Shown here one piece after another: positions 63,957 through 64,000 of a DNA stretch of 64,000 bases. The position numbers were made by a program, and so were the translations under genes. Location: NCBI RefSeq assembly GCF_000235625.1, contig NZ_AGTR01000044.1, forward strand, positions 105,226 to 169,225, in the 5' to 3' direction. Position 1 is the first letter of the stretch; each line of letters begins with the position of its first letter. Under the pieces are notes generated by a model. That model ran no database searches. It saw nothing but the letters and a program-made list of their open reading frames with translations, and was not told where the DNA came from. Source of the DNA: Marinobacter manganoxydans MnI7-9. GTDB taxonomy: Bacteria; Pseudomonadota; Gammaproteobacteria; Pseudomonadales; Oleiphilaceae.

Positions 63957-64000
63957 ATGCGGTACAGACTCAGTCCTAACGGAAATTTTGCGAAGCAGAT
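63957..64000 (+). CDS. Start of an unidentified gene, 3' partial
   Basis: ATG with AGG ten bases upstream opens a frame that continues to the window edge (MRYRLSPNGNFAKQ). Too short to identify. Confidence 0.45.
   Translation, partial: MRYRLSPNGNFAKQ

Overview
The window reads as chromosomal DNA of a marine gammaproteobacterium close to Marinobacter. Gene content and local order resemble pseudomonads and relatives: ppk1 next to hemB, rubredoxin and its reductase near hpt-ubiC-ubiA-phoB-phoR, a lipase foldase, an AidB-type acyl-CoA dehydrogenase, a PanP-type decarboxylase, and many c-di-GMP proteins. This assignment is inferred from gene families, not from a database search. No rRNA, tRNA, CRISPR array, transposase or phage gene was recognised. 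A gene runs off each edge of the window.

Layout. From 1 to 9 kb: a small-subunit/GMC dehydrogenase pair, coaD, a DUF945 protein, ppk1, hemB, an orphan lipase chaperone and a short SutA-like protein. From 9 to 16 kb: a TetR regulator with aidB, a DUF503 protein, panP, a small unknown protein and a Pit phosphate transporter. Three copies of an intergenic hairpin repeat lie at 2.2, 11.7 and 14.1 kb. From 16 to 28 kb: a diguanylate cyclase, a flavodoxin, a 7TM GGDEF/EAL protein, tesB, rubredoxin reductase plus rubredoxin, hpt, ubiC, ubiA, phoB, phoR and a response regulator. From 28 to 48 kb: a lytic transglycosylase, a membrane hydrolase, rsuA, a short asparaginase, pbpG, a second 7TM GGDEF/EAL protein, ilvD, a phosphoketolase-like enzyme, a P-type ATPase, phoD, a Yip1 protein, a GST and ald. 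From 48 to 64 kb the DNA looks more accessory and, by eye, less GC-rich. It holds a BMP/SBP3 fusion with an orphan ParA, a 5'-nucleotidase lipoprotein, a GGDEF-EAL sensor overlapping a PhnD-like binding protein, and an atypical pyruvate kinase. These are followed by a CoA-transferase, PhaB, a membrane beta-helix protein, an MBL hydrolase and a hotdog thioesterase.

Phosphorus is the connecting theme: ppk1, Pit, phoBR, PhoD, the nucleotidase and the PhnD-like protein all lie here. By eye I find Pho-box-like direct repeats with 11-bp phasing upstream of phoB, phoD, the GGDEF-EAL/PhnD-like pair and the CoA-transferase/PhaB genes. If real, these make part of the accessory region a PhoB-controlled module that ties phosphate starvation to c-di-GMP signalling and carbon overflow.

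The most unusual DNA is a 264-bp element between ubiA and phoB (25406-25669). A perfect 32-bp inverted repeat encloses two inverted copies of one structured motif. The two copies share loop sequences but have different, compensating stem sequences. The element starts just downstream of the candidate PhoB-dependent phoB promoter, so it would form most of the phoB leader.
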